Origin: Qipengyuania huizhouensis
GTDB taxonomy: Bacteria > Pseudomonadota > Alphaproteobacteria > Sphingomonadales > Sphingomonadaceae
Direction of reading: 5' to 3'
DNA: 64,000 nucleotides
Assembly (NCBI RefSeq): GCF_019711635.1
Contig: NZ_JAIGNT010000010.1
Span: 1-64,000 of the forward strand
The notes below the pieces were generated by a model. The model was not told the DNA's origin. It saw nothing but the letters and a program-made list of their open reading frames with translations, and searched no databases. Positions 1-7,629 of the stretch are shown piece after piece. The stretch's first letter is position 1. Each line of letters starts with the position of its first letter. The position numbers were made by a program, and so were the translations under genes.

Positions 1-30
1 AGTCATATTTCAATCTTGTAGCTTAGCGCT

Positions 31-468
31 ATGCAGAGTGTATTTCGTCTCATAGCGTTCGCCTTGATTGCAATGGGTGCTGGGTTTTCTCAGGCTCATC
101 CCCAAGAGCATCTAGGCACTCCCCCTCCCCCTTTGGATTTCTACGATCCAAACCCAGGCCCCTATTTTGTTTTTCCTGGCAGGAATGGCGAACTTCCGCC
201 CGCTCAAATTGAGTTCATGGACAAAGTCGTCGCTTCTTGGTCCGGATCCAATCTGCGGGCGTTCTCGATATGCTATTCCCAAGCAACCGACGAGAACGTG
301 CACTGGACGTCAGTAAAAGTAGCGCTCGACAACGTTTCTGCTGCTTTGAAAAAAGGTGGCGCTCAGGTCGTAGTCCTTCCAGCGGCCTATTTTTGTGGTC
401 AACGCTCATTGGAACAAGCTGGTAAGAAATCATATGTGCAAATAATTGGCGTCATTCAAGCTCTCTAG
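31..468 (+). CDS. Secreted hypothetical protein
   Basis: I do not recognise this 145-residue protein. Residues 1 to about 22 form a Sec-type signal peptide (hydrophobic run, then Ser-Gln-Ala before His-Pro). A proline-rich stretch follows (about 28-60), then a mixed alpha/beta C-terminal half with two cysteines, C81 and C122, that could form a disulfide. The C-terminal half faintly recalls OmpA-like or periplasmic alpha/beta folds, but no motif is decisive. The gene and its flanks are visibly AT-richer than everything that follows, which may indicate recent acquisition. It stands alone and does not share an operon with the minus-strand regulator that follows. Confidence 0.6.
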   Translation: MQSVFRLIAFALIAMGAGFSQAHPQEHLGTPPPPLDFYDPNPGPYFVFPGRNGELPPAQIEFMDKVVASWSGSNLRAFSICYSQATDENVHWTSVKVALDNVSAALKKGGAQVVVLPAAYFCGQRSLEQAGKKSYVQIIGVIQAL

Positions 469-524
469 CGTCAGCTAGCCACCCCAAGTCAGTCCTTTAT
501 GCGCTGACAGAAACTTGAAATCTC

Positions 525-1208
525 TTACCCGATCTTCTCAGGTAGTTCGAACAGCGTCATGAACCTTTCGGCAGCAGCCAACTCGCCTTCGATGCGAACA
601 CCCACCTCCTCTGCCGGAACGCCGACATAGAACATCGCAGCGAGCGAGGGCCCGGCGGGCGCAACGAAGATCGCGTCGCATTCCTCCGGTTCTATGCGCT
701 GCACGGGCATACGGCCCTCCACAAGTTCCGCCACGAAGCCGACCTCGGGAAATCGGAAACCGATGCGCGTGCGCCAGTCGCCCGCTTTCGCCGGGTCGAG
801 CATGGTACGCAGCGAAAGCATGAAGCTGGTGGGCGATAGCGGCAGCGTGGGATCGTGCTGCGCGCTTTTTGCGGCCCAGCGACCCAGTTCCTGGATCAGC
901 GGCTCGGCGGCATAGCCCCATTCGGTGAGTTCATAGACCTGCGCACTCGAGGGCTGCGGCAAGGTTCGCTTCGCCAGCACATTGGCCGCTTCCAGCTTCT
1001 CCAGCCGTTCGGTCAGCACCTTGGCCGAAATTCCGGGCAGGTTGGCCCGCAGCGCGGAAAAGCGCAGCGGCCCGAACATTAATTCCCTGACCACAAGCAG
1101 CGACCACCGCTCGCCAACCAGTTCCATGCCGAAGGCCGTGCCGCAGGCATCGTTATACCACTTGCCGTGCACGCCTGAACCGGCTTCAGTTTCTTTTTGT
1201 AACTGCAT
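525..1208 (-). CDS. HxlR-family winged-helix transcriptional regulator
   Basis: A 227-residue regulator. The N-terminal half has the HxlR signature: Tyr-Asn-Asp-Ala-Cys-Gly, then Glu-Leu-Val-Gly-Glu-Arg-Trp-Ser-Leu-Leu, then Phe-Gly-Pro-Leu-Arg-Phe and Pro-Gly-Ile-Ser. The C-terminal ~100 residues extend beyond a minimal HxlR protein and may form a ligand-binding domain. It is divergent from the ten-gene operon starting at 1278 and probably controls it and itself. I chose ATG 1208. GTG 1172 is a plausible alternative that would place both candidate operators fully upstream. The open frame continues far upstream, antisense to other genes; that extension is spurious. Confidence 0.9.
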   Translation of the reverse strand: MQLQKETEAGSGVHGKWYNDACGTAFGMELVGERWSLLVVRELMFGPLRFSALRANLPGISAKVLTERLEKLEAANVLAKRTLPQPSSAQVYELTEWGYAAEPLIQELGRWAAKSAQHDPTLPLSPTSFMLSLRTMLDPAKAGDWRTRIGFRFPEVGFVAELVEGRMPVQRIEPEECDAIFVAPAGPSLAAMFYVGVPAEEVGVRIEGELAAAERFMTLFELPEKIG

Positions 1209-1225
1209 AGTTGCTTTTAGTAACT
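1188..1225. promoter_or_regulatory. Two tandem 17-bp imperfect palindromes, candidate HxlR operators
   Basis: Positions 1188-1204 and 1209-1225 are related 17-mers agreeing at 15 of 17 positions, both of form AGTTnCTTTTnGTAACT. Their centres are 21 bp apart, two helical turns. The second is nearly palindromic (AGTTGCT, TTT, AGTAACT). They flank the ATG of the HxlR gene and lie 50-90 bp before the first gene of the divergent operon, as expected for an autoregulatory dimer-binding site. This is inference from sequence; no such operator is known to me for this regulator. Confidence 0.55.
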
Positions 1226-1277
1226 CAATGCGCCACACAACACAAGTCCCGAGTCGCAGGCAGCAAGGAGAGGACCA

Positions 1278-1712
1278 ATGACCAAGATGATTTTCGTGAA
1301 CCTTCCGGTGGCAGATCTTGAAAAGTCCAAAGCCTTTTACGAAGCCATCGGTTTCACCAACAATCCGATGTTCAGCGACGATACCGCCGCCTGCATGGTC
1401 TTGTCGGACGCGATCTATGTCATGCTGCTGACGCATGAGAAGTGGAGCACCTTCACTACCAAGGCGATCCCCGACGCAAAAAAGAGCGCGCAGCTGATGC
1501 TGGCGATCAATTGCGAGGATCGGGCAGCGGTCGATTCCCTCACCGAAACTGCAGCCGCCAGCGGCGGTACACCGGACTGCAATCCGAAACAGGATCTCGG
1601 CTTCATGTACGGGCGCAGCTTCGAAGATCCCGACGGCCATATCTGGGAGCCGCACTGGATGGACATGCAGGCCGCCGTCGAGGGGCCGTCCGCCGAAGCG
1701 ATAGCGCAATAA
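1278..1712 (+). CDS. VOC-family (glyoxalase-like) protein
   Basis: A 144-residue vicinal-oxygen-chelate protein. The start (Phe-Val-Asn-Leu-Pro-Val, then Lys-Ser-Lys-Ala-Phe-Tyr) and the end (Phe-Glu-Asp-Pro-Asp-Gly-His-Ile-Trp-Glu) are classic for the glyoxalase/bleomycin-resistance/dioxygenase superfamily. The terminal Glu is a typical metal ligand. Substrate unknown; the family includes glyoxalases, thiol transferases and drug-binding proteins. It is the first gene of the operon facing HxlR, with a good ribosome site (aaggag) ahead of ATG 1278. Similar to the lactoylglutathione-lyase-like proteins found beside DUF899 and DUF1428 genes in other Proteobacteria. Confidence 0.88.
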   Translation: MTKMIFVNLPVADLEKSKAFYEAIGFTNNPMFSDDTAACMVLSDAIYVMLLTHEKWSTFTTKAIPDAKKSAQLMLAINCEDRAAVDSLTETAAASGGTPDCNPKQDLGFMYGRSFEDPDGHIWEPHWMDMQAAVEGPSAEAIAQ

Positions 1713-1748
1713 TCGCCTGCTACCATTCGCAATCCGAGGAGAGAGACG

Positions 1749-2471
1749 ATGAGCTATTTCGACGGTTTCGTAATTCCCGTTCCCACCGCAAATCGGCAAG
1801 AATTCATCGCGCACGCCGGTCAGGCTGACGGCGTGTTCAAGGACCAAGGTGCCACACGCATAGTGGAAGCCTGGGGTGACGATGTTCCCAAGGGCAAAGT
1901 CACGGATTTCCAGGGCGCCGTGCAGGCGAAGGAGGATGAAACGGTCGTCTTCAGCTGGATCGAATGGCCTGACAAGGCCAGCCGCGACGCGGTCATGGCC
2001 CGCTCCGAAGAGTGGATGAAGGACCCGCGCATGGATGCGGAAAAGAACCCCATGCCCTTCGACGGCAAGCGGATGATCTTTGGCGGATTCGACACGCTGG
2101 TCGACGAAGGCGAAGGCGGCGGCGACTATGCGGATGGATATCTCGTTCCCGTGCCCGAGGGAAAGAAGGAAGAGTACCGTGTGCTGGCCGCCAAGATGGC
2201 CCCTGTCTTCCGCGATCTCGGCGCCACCCGCGTGTTGGAGGCCTGGGGCGACGATTTGCCCGACGGCAAGGTTACCGACTTCAAGCGCGCGGTTAAGGCC
2301 GAAAGCGGCGAGAACGTCGTATTTTCCTTCGTCGAATGGCCCGACAAGACAACGCGCGACGCTGGTTGGGCAAAGATGATGGAGGATCACAAGGACGGCC
2401 CCGGCGATGACATGCCCTTCGACGGGAAACGCATGTTCTGGGGCGGCTTCCGCCCGATCGTCGATCTTTGA
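1749..2471 (+). CDS. Duplicated DUF1428 protein
   Basis: A 240-residue protein made of two complete DUF1428 units (about 1-115 and 125-240), where family members usually have one unit of about 120 residues. Both repeat the pattern Tyr-x-Asp-Gly, Val-Pro, Gly-Ala-Thr-Arg, Glu-Ala-Trp-Gly-Asp-Asp, Gly-Lys-Val-Thr-Asp-Phe, Glu-Trp-Pro-Asp-Lys, Pro-Phe-Asp-Gly-Lys-Arg-Met. DUF1428 belongs to the dimeric alpha-beta barrel group, so the fusion probably forms a single-chain pseudodimer. Biochemical function unknown. Second gene of the operon; gagga ribosome site ahead of ATG 1749. Confidence 0.88.
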   Translation: MSYFDGFVIPVPTANRQEFIAHAGQADGVFKDQGATRIVEAWGDDVPKGKVTDFQGAVQAKEDETVVFSWIEWPDKASRDAVMARSEEWMKDPRMDAEKNPMPFDGKRMIFGGFDTLVDEGEGGGDYADGYLVPVPEGKKEEYRVLAAKMAPVFRDLGATRVLEAWGDDLPDGKVTDFKRAVKAESGENVVFSFVEWPDKTTRDAGWAKMMEDHKDGPGDDMPFDGKRMFWGGFRPIVDL

Positions 2472-2482
2472 GGAGCGCCGCC

Positions 2483-3136
2483 GTGACTGAACCCGTAATC
2501 ATCTGGACCCTCGACTGGGTGCCCGGCGGCCCGCGCGGCTTCGTGCGCGACCTGCGCCTACGCTGGGCGTGCGAGGAATCGGGCATTCCCTATCGCATCG
2601 AAACGGTCGGCTTCGACGACCGGCATACCAACCATCTCGATACCCAGCCCTTCGGCCAGGTTCCCATGCTGGAAGATGGCGATTTGCGCCTGTTCGAAAG
2701 CGGAGCCTGCCTGATGCACCTGGCGCGCAAAAGCGACAGGCTGATCCCGCAAGAGCCGTCCGGAGAGATCGAGGTTCTGCAATGGATCATGGCAGCGCTG
2801 AACTCGATCGAGATGGTGTCCATGCCCTGGATCGTCCTGAGATGGTCGAAGCAGGAGCTTCCCGGCATTACCGACTGGCTCGACAAGCGGCTGGACCAGA
2901 TGGAGGCCGTGCTCGCCGAACGCGAATGGCTGGTGGGCGATCGCTTCACTGCAGCGGACCTGATGATGGCCGACGTCCTGCGTGTCGACCTGATCCGCAA
3001 GCACGGCAATCGCCCGGCGAGCGAAGCCTATGTTGCACGAATGACCGACCGGCCCGCCTTCCGCAAGGCGCACGCCGACCAGATGGCCCACTTCGCGGCC
3101 GCAGACGCAAAAAGAGAGGAAGTTTCACATGGCTGA
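2483..3136 (+). CDS. Glutathione S-transferase family protein
   Basis: A 217-residue protein with thioredoxin-like N-terminal and all-helical C-terminal GST domains. Seen: Phe-Gly-Gln-Val-Pro-Met-Leu with the cis-Pro, Leu-Phe-Glu-Ser-Gly-Ala (glutathione gamma-Glu contact), and Phe-Thr-Ala-Ala-Asp-Leu-Met-Met-Ala-Asp, the helical N-capping box of GSTs. I chose GTG 2483 because aggag at 2471-2475 sits at ideal spacing; an upstream TTG at 2468 overlaps the previous stop. The catalytic Ser/Cys/Tyr at the N-terminus is not obvious. Its 3' end overlaps the next gene by 8 bases. Confidence 0.87.
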   Translation: MTEPVIIWTLDWVPGGPRGFVRDLRLRWACEESGIPYRIETVGFDDRHTNHLDTQPFGQVPMLEDGDLRLFESGACLMHLARKSDRLIPQEPSGEIEVLQWIMAALNSIEMVSMPWIVLRWSKQELPGITDWLDKRLDQMEAVLAEREWLVGDRFTAADLMMADVLRVDLIRKHGNRPASEAYVARMTDRPAFRKAHADQMAHFAAADAKREEVSHG

Positions 3137-3908
3137 CAAGCAAGGCGATTTCGTCTGGTACGAACTGATGACAAGCGATGCAGACGCGGCGCAGGCGTTC
3201 TACGAACCCCTGCTCGGCTGGAAGTTCGCGGGCAGCGGCACACCGGGAATGGATTACCGGCTTGGCAGCAAGGGCGACACTGAAGTGGTCGGACTGCTCG
3301 AACTGACCGAGGACATGACCAAGGGCGGCGCGCGCCCGGCCTGGATTGGCTATATCGCGGTCGACGATATCGACGTTTCGCTCGCCGCGCTGAAAGACAA
3401 GGGCGGACAGCTCTTCATGGGGCCGAACCACCTCGATGGCGTGGGCCACATGGCGATGGTCGCCGATCCGCAGGGTGCGCCTTTCTATCTCATGCAGCCC
3501 GAAGGCGAAGGCAGCCAGTCTTTTGCCAAGCACGAACCGCGCGAAGGCCATTGCGCCTGGAACGAGCTGGTCAGCGCCGACCAGGCCGGCGCCCACGCAT
3601 TCTACACCGCACTGTTCGGCTGGGAGAAGGCCGATAGCATGGATATGGGCGAAATGGGCTCTTACGACATATACAGCACCGACCACTATACGCTCGGCGC
3701 GATCATGCAGAAAACCGCCGAAATGCCCGCCAGCATGTGGAGCTATTATTTCCGCGTGCCCGAAATCGATGCTGCGGTGGATTACGTGAAGACCAATGGC
3801 GGCCAGGTCATCAACGGACCCATGGAAATTCCCGGCGGCGAGTACGTCTTCAACGCCATCGATCCGCAGGGCGCGATGTTCAGCATCATCGGCAAGAAGG
3901 GAGGCTGA
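3129..3908 (+). CDS. VOC-family protein with two glyoxalase domains
   Basis: A 259-residue protein with two vicinal-oxygen-chelate modules. Module one begins Phe-Val-Trp-Tyr-Glu-Leu, then Ala-Gln-Ala-Phe-Tyr. Module two begins Cys-Ala-Trp-Asn-Glu-Leu near residue 140, then Ala-His-Ala-Phe-Tyr. Each has the Asp-Pro-Gln-Gly-Ala segment (Asp-Pro-x-Gly-Ala-x-Phe) near its end. The domain order matches the CFP30B/hydroxylase-like two-domain VOC proteins of actinobacteria and proteobacteria. Substrate unknown. The start overlaps the upstream GST gene and an agaggaag ribosome site lies within that gene, suggesting translational coupling. Confidence 0.9.
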   Translation: MADKQGDFVWYELMTSDADAAQAFYEPLLGWKFAGSGTPGMDYRLGSKGDTEVVGLLELTEDMTKGGARPAWIGYIAVDDIDVSLAALKDKGGQLFMGPNHLDGVGHMAMVADPQGAPFYLMQPEGEGSQSFAKHEPREGHCAWNELVSADQAGAHAFYTALFGWEKADSMDMGEMGSYDIYSTDHYTLGAIMQKTAEMPASMWSYYFRVPEIDAAVDYVKTNGGQVINGPMEIPGGEYVFNAIDPQGAMFSIIGKKGG

Positions 3909-3911
3909 GCC

Positions 3912-4538
3912 ATGGCCGACTATACCTTCTTCACCAATCCCATGAGCCGTGGCCAGATCGTGCGCTGGGCACTGCACGAAGCGGGGGCGGATTACGACAC
4001 GCAAATCGTCGACTGGCAGGACAAGCCGCAGGCGCTGCTCGACGCCAACCCGATGGGCAAAGTGCCGACTCTGGTCCATCACCATAACGGCCACGACCAC
4101 GTCGTCACCGAATGCGCGGCGATCTGCCATTACCTGGCCGCCATGCAGGCACCTGACCTCATGCCAAAGCCAGAGGAAACGGCAGACTATTTCCGCCTCC
4201 TCTTCTTCGCCGCCGGGCCTGTCGAGCAGGCGATCACCGCGCATTCGATGGGATGGAAGCCGACCGAGGAACAGCAGGGCATGGCGGGTTTCGGCAGTTA
4301 CGAACGCACGGTCGATGCGCTCGAAACGCTGCTGCTCAACCGCGACTATGTCTGCGGAGAACGCTTTACCATGGCCGATGTCTATGTCGGCAGTCAGGCA
4401 ATCTGGGGCACCGACTTCGGCACGCTGCCCAAGCGTGATGCGATCGTGGCCTATGCCGACAGGTGCAAGGAAAGACAGGCCTACAAGGAGGCCAAGGCGA
4501 TCGACAACCAACTGATCGAGGAGAGCAAGAATGGCTGA
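3912..4538 (+). CDS. Glutathione S-transferase family protein
   Basis: A 208-residue GST-fold protein. The N-terminus (Thr-Asn-Pro-Met-Ser-Arg-Gly) contains the Ser-Arg of beta/zeta-like bacterial GSTs. Asn-Pro-Met-Gly-Lys-Val-Pro-Thr-Leu carries the cis-Pro, Val-Thr-Glu-Cys-Ala-Ala-Ile the glutathione-contact segment, and Phe-Thr-Met-Ala-Asp-Val-Tyr-Val the C-terminal capping box. It probably conjugates glutathione to an electrophile. It follows the VOC gene after 3 bases and overlaps the next VOC gene by 8 bases, so it is translated as part of one operon. Confidence 0.9.
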   Translation: MADYTFFTNPMSRGQIVRWALHEAGADYDTQIVDWQDKPQALLDANPMGKVPTLVHHHNGHDHVVTECAAICHYLAAMQAPDLMPKPEETADYFRLLFFAAGPVEQAITAHSMGWKPTEEQQGMAGFGSYERTVDALETLLLNRDYVCGERFTMADVYVGSQAIWGTDFGTLPKRDAIVAYADRCKERQAYKEAKAIDNQLIEESKNG

Positions 4539-5010
4539 GAAACTCACCACCGTGCTGTGGTTCGATGGCGACGCGGAAGAAGCCGCGCGGTTCTATGCGG
4601 ACACGTTTCCCGATAGCTCGGTAGGCAACATCTTCCGCGCACCCTCCGATTTTCCCGGCGGGAAGAAGGGCGACGCATTGACTGTGGACTTCACAGTGAT
4701 GGGGCGCAGCTTTTCCGGTCTCAACGGCGGGGACATGTTCAAGCCCAACGAAAGCGTCAGCTTCATGATCGTGACCGAGGACCAGGCCGAAACCGACCGC
4801 TACTGGAACGCGATTGTCGGCAATGGCGGGCAGGAAAGTGCCTGCGGCTGGTGCAAGGATAAATGGGGCTTCAGCTGGCAGATCACCCCGCGCACGCTGC
4901 TGGAATCGCAAATGGCAGGCGGCGATGAAGCCCGCCGCGCCTTCGAGGCGATGATGACGATGCAGAAGATCGACATCGCTGCAATTGACGCCGCCCGCAA
5001 GGGAGGTTGA
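4531..5010 (+). CDS. PhnB-like VOC-family protein
   Basis: A 159-residue protein of the PhnB/3-demethylubiquinone-9-methyltransferase-like VOC subgroup. Markers: Val-Leu-Trp-Phe-Asp-Gly-Asp-Ala-Glu-Glu-Ala-Ala at the N-terminus, Phe-Ser-Gly-Leu-Asn-Gly-Gly in the middle, Gly-Trp-Cys-Lys-Asp-Lys-Trp-Gly-Phe-Ser-Trp-Gln-Ile, and a Met-Met-Met-Gln-Lys-Ile-Asp-type tail. The old methyltransferase name is a database legacy; the fold is glyoxalase-like and the substrate is unknown. It overlaps the preceding GST gene, with gaggag ahead of ATG 4531. Confidence 0.9.
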   Translation: MAEKLTTVLWFDGDAEEAARFYADTFPDSSVGNIFRAPSDFPGGKKGDALTVDFTVMGRSFSGLNGGDMFKPNESVSFMIVTEDQAETDRYWNAIVGNGGQESACGWCKDKWGFSWQITPRTLLESQMAGGDEARRAFEAMMTMQKIDIAAIDAARKGG

Positions 5011-5014
5011 GGCT

Positions 5015-5689
5015 ATGCCTCGCAAGATCACCGGCGCCGCCTTCCTTTCGCTCGACGGGGTGATGCAGGCCCCCGGAGGGTCGACCGAGGATCCGACCGG
5101 AGGATTCGAGGAAGGCGGCTGGGTCTTCAAGCTGTGGGACGAGGGAATCGAGGAAACGCTCGGATCGCTGTTCTCAGGCGATTACGACCTGCTTCTGGGC
5201 CGGCGGACCTATGACATCTTTGCCGCCTACTGGCCCTATGCCGAAGGCGATGAAAAACCGATGGGCGAAGCCTTCGACCGCGCGAACAAATACGTACTTA
5301 CCCGCGGCAATCAGCCGCTCGAATGGCAGAACAGCCACCGCCTCTCCGGGGTAGAGGATGTCACCGCGCTCAAGGAAGGAGACGGCGCGGACCTGATCAT
5401 CCAGGGGTCGAGCACGATCTATCCGGCACTGCTGGCCGCAGGGCTGATCGATACGCTCATCACCATGACCTATCCCGTCCTGCTCGGCAGCGGGAAGAGG
5501 CTGTTCGGGGAAGGCACACCCACAGACAGGCTGGAGATGACCGACCACCGGGTGACCGACAAGGGCACGGTCGTCGCCACCTACCGCCCCGGAGGAACGC
5601 TGCCCCCCTATCCCGACGAAGGTCCCATCCCGGTTACCAGCGAACGCGAACTGGCCCGCCGCGCGCGGATGGAAGCGGGAGATTGGTGA
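5015..5689 (+). CDS. RibD C-terminal/dihydrofolate-reductase-like protein
   Basis: A 224-residue protein of the RibD_C (DHFR-fold) family. Ser-Leu-Asp-Gly-Val near the N-terminus, Leu-Leu-Gly-Arg-Arg-Thr-Tyr, Gly-Ser-Ser-Thr and Pro-Val-Leu-Leu-Gly-Ser-Gly-Lys-Arg-Leu-Phe are diagnostic. Family members reduce pteridine- or pyrimidine-like substrates with NAD(P)H, but most stand-alone members such as this one have no known substrate. ATG 5015 has gggagg at 5001-5006; an upstream in-frame GTG or TTG would add ten unconserved residues. The stop overlaps the next start by one base (TGATG). Confidence 0.87.
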   Translation: MPRKITGAAFLSLDGVMQAPGGSTEDPTGGFEEGGWVFKLWDEGIEETLGSLFSGDYDLLLGRRTYDIFAAYWPYAEGDEKPMGEAFDRANKYVLTRGNQPLEWQNSHRLSGVEDVTALKEGDGADLIIQGSSTIYPALLAAGLIDTLITMTYPVLLGSGKRLFGEGTPTDRLEMTDHRVTDKGTVVATYRPGGTLPPYPDEGPIPVTSERELARRARMEAGDW

Positions 5690-6366
5690 TGCTCGTACTC
5701 CACGGACACCCGTTCTCGTCCTATACTTGGAAAGCGTTGATCCCGCTCTATGCGAACGGAACGTCGTTCGAGTTCCGCCAGGTCGATCCTACCTTGCCGA
5801 AGTTCGAGAGCTTCACCGGCAAGGCGCACCCTTCCGGGCAATTCCCGGTGCTCGTCGATAGTGAGGCCATCGTGGTCGAAGCGACCAGCATCGTCGAGCA
5901 TCTGGCGGTTCACCACCCCGGTGTGGCCCCGCTCATCCCGACCGACCCGGCCGAAGCCGTTGTTGCGCGGATGCTCGACCGCGTGTTCGACAATTACGTG
6001 ATGGGCAATATGCAGCGCGTCATAGCGGCCTATTTCGTCGACAAGGACGATCCCGGCGCAGGCGGGCTGCGGGACGAACCGTACGTACCCGAAATTGCCG
6101 CGGGTAAAGCCGGGTTGCGCCGGAGCTATGCCTGGCTTGAACGGTGGCTTTGCGAAAACGAACTGCCGCCGCATGTCAGCCTGGTGACCTGCGCCGCCGC
6201 GCCCGCGCTATTCTACGCCGACTGGGTCGAGCGCATTCCCGGTTCCTGCCCACGTCTTTCCGCGCTGCGCGCCGAACTGCTCACCCTTCCCGAAGTCGCG
6301 CGCTGCATCGACGATGCCCGCCCCTATCGTCCCCTTTTCCCTTACGGCGCGCCAGACCGGGACTAA
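5689..6366 (+). CDS. Glutathione S-transferase family protein
   Basis: A 225-residue GST-fold protein. Leu-His-Gly-His-Pro-Phe-Ser-Ser-Tyr-Thr-Trp-Lys opens the thioredoxin-like domain with a possible catalytic Ser. Gly-Gln-Phe-Pro-Val-Leu carries the cis-Pro and Val-Glu-Ala-Thr-Ser-Ile-Val-Glu the glutathione contact. The helical domain lacks the usual Ala-Asp capping box but has Thr-Cys-Ala-Ala-Ala-Pro-Ala at that place. It is the third GST-like gene of the operon and is coupled to the reductase gene by a TGATG overlap. Substrate unknown. Confidence 0.82.
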   Translation: MLVLHGHPFSSYTWKALIPLYANGTSFEFRQVDPTLPKFESFTGKAHPSGQFPVLVDSEAIVVEATSIVEHLAVHHPGVAPLIPTDPAEAVVARMLDRVFDNYVMGNMQRVIAAYFVDKDDPGAGGLRDEPYVPEIAAGKAGLRRSYAWLERWLCENELPPHVSLVTCAAAPALFYADWVERIPGSCPRLSALRAELLTLPEVARCIDDARPYRPLFPYGAPDRD

Positions 6367-6390
6367 CTTCATCGAGGAGAGGACTTTCTG

Positions 6391-6855
6391 ATGACCGACA
6401 CCAAGGAACTGACCATTACCCGCCTGATCGACGCCCCGCCGGAAACGGTGTGGGAGGTGATGACGAACCGCCAGACCGAGTGGTGGTGCCACAAGCCGTG
6501 GCGCGCCGAGATCGACCATCAGGATCGCCGCGCAGGTGGGCGCTGCGATATGACGTTTTACGGCCCCGACGGCGAGAAGATGCCGCAGAACGGGATCTAC
6601 CTCGCCTGGGACGAAGGGCAACGCTTCGTGACCACCGACGCGGTAACCGGCGATTTCGAACCCGCAGGGCCGTTCATGATCGGCATATGGGAGATCGCTC
6701 CCGCCGAAGTGAATGGGGGTACCGGCACACGCTATACCGCCCGTGCGCGACACTGGACCGACGAAGCGAAGAAGCAGCACGAGGAAATGGGTTTTGAGGA
6801 AGGCTGGGGCGCTTGCGCCGACCAGCTCAAGGCACTGTGCGAAGAAGGAGGCTGA
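6391..6855 (+). CDS. SRPBCC/AHSA1-family protein
   Basis: A 154-residue START-like protein of the AHSA1 (activator of Hsp90 ATPase homologue) group. It begins Leu-Thr-Ile-Thr-Arg-Leu-Ile-Asp-Ala-Pro-Pro-Glu-Thr-Val-Trp, then Trp-Trp-Cys, Gly-Gly-Arg-Cys-Asp, and ends with Gly-Trp-Gly-x-Cys-Ala-Asp-Gln-Leu. The fold encloses a hydrophobic pocket and binds lipids or aromatic ligands; bacterial single-domain members have no defined role. Such genes often co-occur with DUF899, DUF1428 and VOC genes. Start supported by gaggag about 15 bases upstream. Confidence 0.9.
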   Translation: MTDTKELTITRLIDAPPETVWEVMTNRQTEWWCHKPWRAEIDHQDRRAGGRCDMTFYGPDGEKMPQNGIYLAWDEGQRFVTTDAVTGDFEPAGPFMIGIWEIAPAEVNGGTGTRYTARARHWTDEAKKQHEEMGFEEGWGACADQLKALCEEGG

Positions 6856-6858
6856 GCC

Positions 6859-7608
6859 GTGGCCGACGACTTTGCCCGCATGCACTACCCCGGCGAAAGC
6901 CCCGAATACCGTCAGGCGCGCAACACGCTGCTCGCTGCAGAGATCGCGCTGCGGCGGCAGACCGAGGCGGTGGCGGAAATGCGCCGCGCGCTACCGCCTG
7001 GCGGCGAGGTGCCTGAGGACTATGTATTCGAACGCATCGGAGCCTTTTCCCGCCCGGAGAAGGTGCGACTGTCCGAACTGTTCGGCGAGTTTCCGTCGAT
7101 CATGCTCTACAGCCTGATGTACGGGCCGGATCGCGATGCCGCCTGCCCCGGCTGCACCCATCTGCTCGACTGCGCCGAAGGCGCGGCGCGGCACCTGCCA
7201 TACCGCGCGCCGCTCTATGTCGTTTCCCGTTCGCCCATCGCCAGGCTTTCCGCCTGGGCGCATTCGCGCGGCTGGAACCACCTGCAGATGCTGTCCACCG
7301 CAGGCAACGACTATAGCAGAGATTACTACGGCTACACCGCCGGCCTCACCCCAGCGATGCGCGCCGAGCGCGGCTACGCGGACGACGAGAACTGGGATGA
7401 GCCGATGCTCAACGTGTTTCGCCGGGATGGCGACAAGGTGCGCCATTTCTGGGGGAGCGAGCTGGTCTATGCCCCGGAGGATCCCGGTCAGCACCATCGA
7501 GGCCTCGATTTCTTCGATTCGTTGTGGGGACTGCTCGATACGACCCCCGAAGGGCGCGGGACCGACTACTTCCCTAAGGTAACTTATCCTGCCGATGCGG
7601 TAGGCTAG
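6859..7608 (+). CDS. DUF899 thioredoxin-like protein
   Basis: A 249-residue DUF899 protein. The family has a thioredoxin-like fold; the conserved Ala-Cys-Pro-Gly-Cys-Thr motif is at about residues 93-98, followed by an aromatic-rich region (Tyr-Ser-Arg-Asp-Tyr-Tyr) and Val-Phe-Arg-Arg-Asp-Gly. The paired cysteines suggest a redox or thiol-based role, which is inference. GTG 6859 follows the SRPBCC stop by 3 bases with aaggagg just upstream. Last gene of the HxlR-linked operon, tail to tail with the J-domain gene. Confidence 0.88.
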   Translation: MADDFARMHYPGESPEYRQARNTLLAAEIALRRQTEAVAEMRRALPPGGEVPEDYVFERIGAFSRPEKVRLSELFGEFPSIMLYSLMYGPDRDAACPGCTHLLDCAEGAARHLPYRAPLYVVSRSPIARLSAWAHSRGWNHLQMLSTAGNDYSRDYYGYTAGLTPAMRAERGYADDENWDEPMLNVFRRDGDKVRHFWGSELVYAPEDPGQHHRGLDFFDSLWGLLDTTPEGRGTDYFPKVTYPADAVG

Positions 7609-7629
7609 CGCGACACGGCAAGATCGGGA

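Noticed and set aside
525..2390. A 621-codon minus-strand open frame upstream of HxlR
   Set aside because: Only its C-terminal 227 residues match HxlR; the rest is antisense to the VOC and DUF1428 genes.
2946..4550. A long minus-strand open frame opposite the GST and VOC genes
   Set aside because: High-GC shadow; its translation has no family features while the plus strand encodes clear families.
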